Assembly: GCA_013339895.1 (NCBI GenBank)
Contig: JABACO010000004.1
Location: forward strand, 13,311,304 to 13,375,303
DNA: 64,000 bases
Direction: 5' to 3'
Source of the DNA: Ephydatia muelleri
Lineage: Eukaryota; Porifera; Demospongiae; Spongillida; Spongillidae
Both the position numbers and the translations under genes were made by a program. The notes under the pieces were generated by a model. It worked only from the letters and a program-made list of their open reading frames with translations. It ran no database searches and had not been told where the DNA came from. Below are positions 59,061 through 64,000 of this stretch, piece after piece (the first letter of the stretch is position 1; each line of letters begins with the position of its first letter).

Positions 59061-60059
59061 TACGATGAATTCAATAGCAAATGATTGTTGACGTACGTGA
59101 AGCTTTTAGGTGGCAAATGGATGACTTGTGTCAAGCTTTGATGCGGTACGCCAAGGTACAAGGCAATGTGGCAACACTGGTGTATGAGTGAGTATACAAT
59201 ACTACACTGTTGAAGTACATTGTGATGTGTGTGGAGGATGTATGAACTTAACTATTGGCACGTGTGCATCTACAGACCCCTTCTATATACATGCATATGA
59301 TTGTGTGCACATGTAGACGTTAAAGGGTGTACAGTTATAAATAATGGTTTATATTTAACCTGTATGGCTATGTAATTTCAAAGGTTGTGTGTGAATGAAA
59401 GCTCTGCTAAGACCACAATAGACTATTATTTTTCATGTCATATTTCTTAACAAATCCCTAAGGACACTCAAATCTGAAGTTTGTACAAAGCTTTTAGTTT
59501 GCACAGGAAGTGATTGTGAATGCTTACCATATTTTAGCAACGTTGGACTTCAGGAGACACCTCGTAGCAACCGCTCATAAATATATGTGACTTGTGTCTA
59601 CCTGCAATGGAATGAAAAATTTTATTTATGTTTCCCGTGTGCATGAGACACTTTTGAAGTTCATACATGTGTGAAACTTGTTGAGGCAAGAAAGACGTGT
59701 GTGATACTTCTAGGTCCCTGGGCAACAAGTAAATACGCACGCTATACACGTTTACGTGACTACTCTGTGAGGGAAACCTACTTTAGAGTGTTACTGTACA
59801 CTCTTGGGAGGATGAACGCTTTGTTTACGCTGGCGGTTATGTACTAATTGAAATAGTACACAACAGATTGCTGTGCGCGCTGTTATGCAAGACGAGTTTA
59901 TCCCACTTCTTGTACGTGCTTAAACAACCCCACGTACAATGGTGCTTACTTTGGAATCCGTCGAGCTCAATGTCACTTCAATGCGCACGTGATAAATAAG
60001 TAATGATTTCAAATTCAAATTTTCGTACAACGTTACAGTAGGCTGGTACATAACCTTAG
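59061..60059. other. Spacer, no gene seen
   Basis: Near 59970-60010 lies a copy of the unit start (CACTTCAATGCGCACGTGAT) also present near 52655. No exon supported. Confidence 0.45.
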
Positions 60060-61886
60060 GTAGGTAGTTGTAGCGTGCGTAGCTTATTGTTGCTTATTGT
60101 TGCAGTGAGAAGATTACAAAGAGGTGAGAGGGGCAGAGCGTACATCTGTGTGGTGGGTGCGTGTATGTATACACACTTGTGCTCGTTCGTAAGTATAGCC
60201 GTTTTTCGAACTCTAGGATAAGTGCGAAGGCGGGAGCTAGTTCCTAGTCGGCCTCATAACTACGTTAGGTGTGCTTGGTGATTGGCCCTGGTTCATATCA
60301 TTTGGTAGAGCACATAGCAAGCTTATAGCACGCACATTCATTGGGCCTTGTAAACCCTATGCCCTTGTGAGATTCAATGCTAGTATCGTATATAATAGGC
60401 GAGTCACTACGACTGTAAACAAATATTTTAACTCGTGCCCGGATCATACATACGTTGGTAATTGAGACAATTGATGTTCAATTGGCCTACTTAAAAGCAG
60501 CCATACAAAAGCCACATTAGCTTGAATCAGTTTGACCACTGTCTATTAAATCTTCTCAGAACAAAGTGTACCGTGGCTACTTAAGACATTGCAAGTGTCC
60601 TTACGAGGCGGCAAGGTACTAAAAGGGTTCCCTTGGGTGCCGTGGTTCGGTAAGCTTTTTTAAAAGCGTGCGCCTTTATACTGTAAAGGCATTTCCCTAG
60701 CATAAACTATTGTAGCCTTACAAACGAATAGGTCGGTGTGTTTAAGCTTGCTGACTTGTGTTATATAATCTAGCAGGCTTGTACGTACTAAAGGCAAGCG
60801 TAAGTGCAATTGGTAGAACAGCTTCCCTTACCTGCCATAAAGGCACAAAACTCCAGACAGGTTCCCATAGTAGTTGTGAAGCTAGTTAGGCACGGCGTGC
60901 TGATAGTAGCAGGCAGGTCAGGCATGTTTTAAAAGCTACGGCAGACGTGTGTGAATGGGTAAACGTTCAAGTAGGACAGTAGTCGTGTGTTAGTGTAGGC
61001 CTACCTGCATTACATGTATGTAAGCTAGGCAGCTAGCGTTGTACTTGGGACTTCAAACTTGGCGCTAAAGTCCAGGGGATGTAATACAAACGGTTCACGC
61101 TCAACACGCATACACACAGCATTGTGCAGCTTGCCCTTTGGCGTTGTATGTTTTTGTCTCTTGGCAGTGTATAAGCTTTTTTAAAAGCTTTACAAGTGTA
61201 CCCTTGGCAGTGCATAAGCTTTTTTTAAAGCTTTGAGGACCCTTGGCAGTGCATAAGCTTTTTTAAAGAATTGAAAGTGTCTCCCGGCTTTGGCCTGCAT
61301 AGATAGTATAGATGCCAACTTGGCTTGCTTGTGTAAGCGAGTGTGTAGACTCGCATTGTATAGCTAGCTCGTGAGTCTGTAAGCTTGGTATAGTAATGCT
61401 AGAGCTGGTATAAGTGTGTCCGTAAGTCTATAAGCTTTCAGGTATAGTTACGCTAGCTTGTACGCTATAGCTAGTATACGCCCGCGAGCCTGTAAGTTTC
61501 TGGAGTAGTAACGCTTGTGAGTCTGTAAGCTTGCTAGCTAGTATGAGTGCCCGTGAGAAGTTTTAAGCTTGTGGTATAGTACTGCTAGCTAGTATAGAGT
61601 GCCCGTGAGCTTGTAAGCTCGTGGTGCAGTACTGTTTGCTTGTTAAAGTGTGCCTGTGAGCCTGTAAAGCTTCTGGAATAGTAATGGCATATGCCATTTA
61701 GGATAAGTGTGCCCGTGACTCTGTAAGCTTGTATAAGAGTGCCCGTATACGTAGACACATACACGCACAACGCACAGTAAAGAGGTTCGCCAGGAACAGT
61801 TACTCACCTGTTTACAATCTTCTCGAAGCAAGGTGTTGGCCACCTCGGCATTAGTCAAGTCTTTAATAACAAAAAAGAAAGCATAG
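60060..61886. repeat. Diverged long repeat unit with degenerate minisatellite
   Basis: Collinear with 52790-53060 followed by 57606-58100, that is, the version of the unit without the inserted block. The second half (61130-61770) is made of TGCATAAGCTTTTTTAAA and GTGAGTCTGTAAGCTTG variants. Confidence 0.75.
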
Positions 61887-62240
61887 TTTGTGCTATGCAT
61901 TGTAGGCTTGTGAAAGTGTCCCACGTACGGGTATGTAGGTGAACGTAAGTGCTCCCGTGACTACGTCAGCTTGCCCCATGGCTATGTAGGCTTGCGTAAG
62001 CGTACCCGTGGCTATGTAAGTCATTACAAGTAGGACGTTTGTGTTAAATGCCGCTAGTACGCTCGCCCGCACACACAGCAGTACCTTAACAACAGCAGTT
62101 AGAGCCCAATAGAGTTAGGCACGTCTTCCAGAAGAGTTTCAGAGCAGTATTCCCGCTGCAGCAAAAGAATAAAGCGCTTGTGTCAAAACGTACAAGAGCT
62201 AGGGTTCCAGTTAAAGCGCTCGCACATGCGATACCTTGTC
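61887..62240. repeat. Third, partial copy of the conserved tail of block B
   Basis: Matches 38944-39275 and 54675-55005 closely (ATTACAAGTAGGACGTTTGT, ACAACAGCAGTTAGAGCCCA, GTTAAAGCGCTCGCACATGC) with one ~23-bp deletion and one ~18-bp insertion. Confidence 0.88.
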
Positions 62241-62544
62241 CAAACACATCTCCCAGAATAGATATGTGCACGTAAGGCGCTCCACAACTTACACAGTCCT
62301 GATGCACGGAGCTTTCAACGTCTAAATCCAGCTAAGCGTTTACATAACAATAGAGCAGTCACTTTTAGTAAAAAAAGAAAACTAAGTTTAAAATTACTTG
62401 TGATCCTAGGGCATACGTGAAACTCCTATTAATCGTTGGGCGTACACGCCAAACCTATGCTATGACGGCACGTAACCCTAATGGGCGTACGACGTACGCC
62501 CAAATGAATGGAATGAATACGCTGTCAGCTGCTGACTTTGACCA
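62241..62544. other. Short spacer before the second satellite array
   Basis: Contains inverted GGGCGTACRMC words near 62437-62500. No gene. Confidence 0.5.
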
Positions 62545-64000
62545 CTGCGGGTACTAGGGGCACATCTTTAATTTCAGTACCTCAGCTGTGAAGAGATAGT
62601 CTACTTTTCAAGGGATTTTAGTACTACTTTCATTCAATACATCCAACATAACGAAGTTACATTGGGCCAACAGGTGTTATACAGATGCTTTCATTGTGCA
62701 CAACTTGAATCGAAGTACTGAAATTCGGTATGCATTTATGGGGCACATCTTCAATTTCAGTACCTCCGCTGTGAAGAGATAGTCTACTTTTCAAGGGATT
62801 TTAGTACTACTTTCATTCAATACATCCAGCATAACGAAGTCACATCTGGCCAACAGGTGTTATACCGATTCTTTCATTGTGCTAGACTTGAATCGAAGTA
62901 CTGAAATTCAGTATCCACTTTTTAGGCACATCTTCAATTTCAGTTCCACAGCTTTGAAGAGATAGTCTACTTTTCAATGGATTTTAGTACTACTTTCATT
63001 CAATACATCCAACATAACGAAGTCACATCGGGCCAACAGGTGTTATACCGATACTTTCATTGCGCACAACTTGAATCGAAGTACTGAAATTCGGTTTGCA
63101 TTTATGGGGCACATCTTCAATTTCAGTACCTCAGCTGTGAAGAGATAGTCTACTTTTCAAGGGATTTTAGTACTACTTTCATTCAATACATCCAGCATAA
63201 CGAAGTCACATCGGGCCAACAGGTGTTATACCGATGCTTTCATTGTGCACAACTTGAATCGAAGTACTGAAATTCGGTTTGCATTTTTGGGGCACATCTT
63301 CAAATTCAGTACCTCAGCTGTGAAGAGATAGTCTACTTTTCAAGGGATTTTAGTACTACTTTCATTCAATACATCCAACATAACGAAGTCACATCGGGCC
63401 AACAGGTGTTATACCGATGCATTCATTGTGCACAACTTGAATCGATGTTCTGAAATTCTGTATGCATTTATTGGGCACATCTTCAATTTCAGTACCACAG
63501 CTGTGAAGAGATAGTCTACTTTTCAAGGGATTTTAGTACTACTTTCATTCAATACATCCAGCATAACGAAGTCACATCTGGCCAACAGGTATTATACCGA
63601 TTCTTTCATTGTGCTAGACTTGAATCGAAGTACTGAAATTCAGTATCCACTTTTTAGGCACATCTTCAATTTCAGTACCACAGCTGTGAAGAGATAGTCT
63701 ACTTTTCAAGGGATTTTAGTACTACTTTCATTCAATACATCCAACATAACGAAGTCACATCGGGCCAACAGGTGTTATACCGATACTTTCATTGTGCACA
63801 ACTTGAATCGAAGTTCTGAAATTCTGTATGCATTTATGGGGCACATCTTCAATTTCAGTACCACAGCTGTGAAGAGATAGTCTACTTTGCAAGGGATTTT
63901 AGTACTACTTTCATTTAATACATACAACATAACGAAGTCACATCGGGCCAACAGGTGTTATACCGATGCTTTCATTGTGCTTGACTTGAATCGAAGTACT
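62545..64000. repeat. Second array of the 183-bp satellite (diverged subfamily), runs off the window
   Basis: About eight units with the same 183-bp period (TACTGAAATTC starts at 62716 and 62899) and the same layout as 21061-25395. Subfamily-specific differences include GGGATTTTAGTACTACTTTC, ATCGGGCCAACAGGTGTTAT and GTGAAGAGATAG. Same orientation as the first array. Confidence 0.97.

Overview
The window is eukaryotic and almost certainly animal. It has GT-AG introns, a CKAP5/XMAP215-family gene with animal-like TOG domains, a TTAGGG-type telomeric tract, and several eukaryotic transposon classes. Very short introns (about 50 bp), DIRS, Tc1 and RLE-type LINE elements and the repeat-rich, AT-leaning sequence would suit an early-branching marine invertebrate such as a demosponge. 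That placement is inference, not proof. Many alignable coding stretches are broken by single-base shifts, so consensus quality (there is also a 100-N gap) should be kept in mind when reading any 'pseudogene' call.

Layout. 1-5972: imperfect giant inverted repeat rich in (CA)n/(TG)n, with a small hairpin MITE with target-site duplication near its centre. 6910-7009: assembly gap. 7059-10263: partial CKAP5-like gene (end of the TOG2-3 linker, TOG3, first helices of TOG4) with minisatellites in its introns. 12211-21060: 24-bp minisatellite arrays in opposite orientations around a DIRS-type tyrosine-recombinase retrotransposon (minus strand, 16.9-20.2 kb) whose recombinase end is cut by a 3.3-kb Tc1-like transposon (13606-16889) with spliced-looking transposase and an opposite-strand passenger gene. 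21061-25395: 183-bp satellite array with higher-order repeats. 25810-25851: seven CCCTAA telomeric repeats, followed at once by a ~105-bp satellite.

25.8-62.2 kb reads like an ancient subtelomere: low gene density, nested duplications and long degenerate minisatellites. Its main gene, on the minus strand (42251-48109), encodes zinc fingers resembling the fungal OrsD domain, then a tyrosine-recombinase-like segment, then a RecQ-type helicase, a RecQ zinc-binding segment, a zinc knuckle and a C-terminal CxxC domain. This is the architecture of fungal telomere-linked helicases. Relics of two further copies lie at 32.5-33.6 kb and 29.47-29.66 kb. A 4.56-kb block at 35052-39614 is present again at 53060-57605 as an exact circular permutation, the signature expected of a circular DNA intermediate. 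The window ends (62545-64000) in a second, diverged array of the same 183-bp satellite, so the subtelomere-like block sits between two arrays of one satellite family.

The two observations most worth following are the zinc finger/recombinase-like/RecQ protein next to telomeric repeats in an apparent animal, and the circularly permuted segmental duplication.
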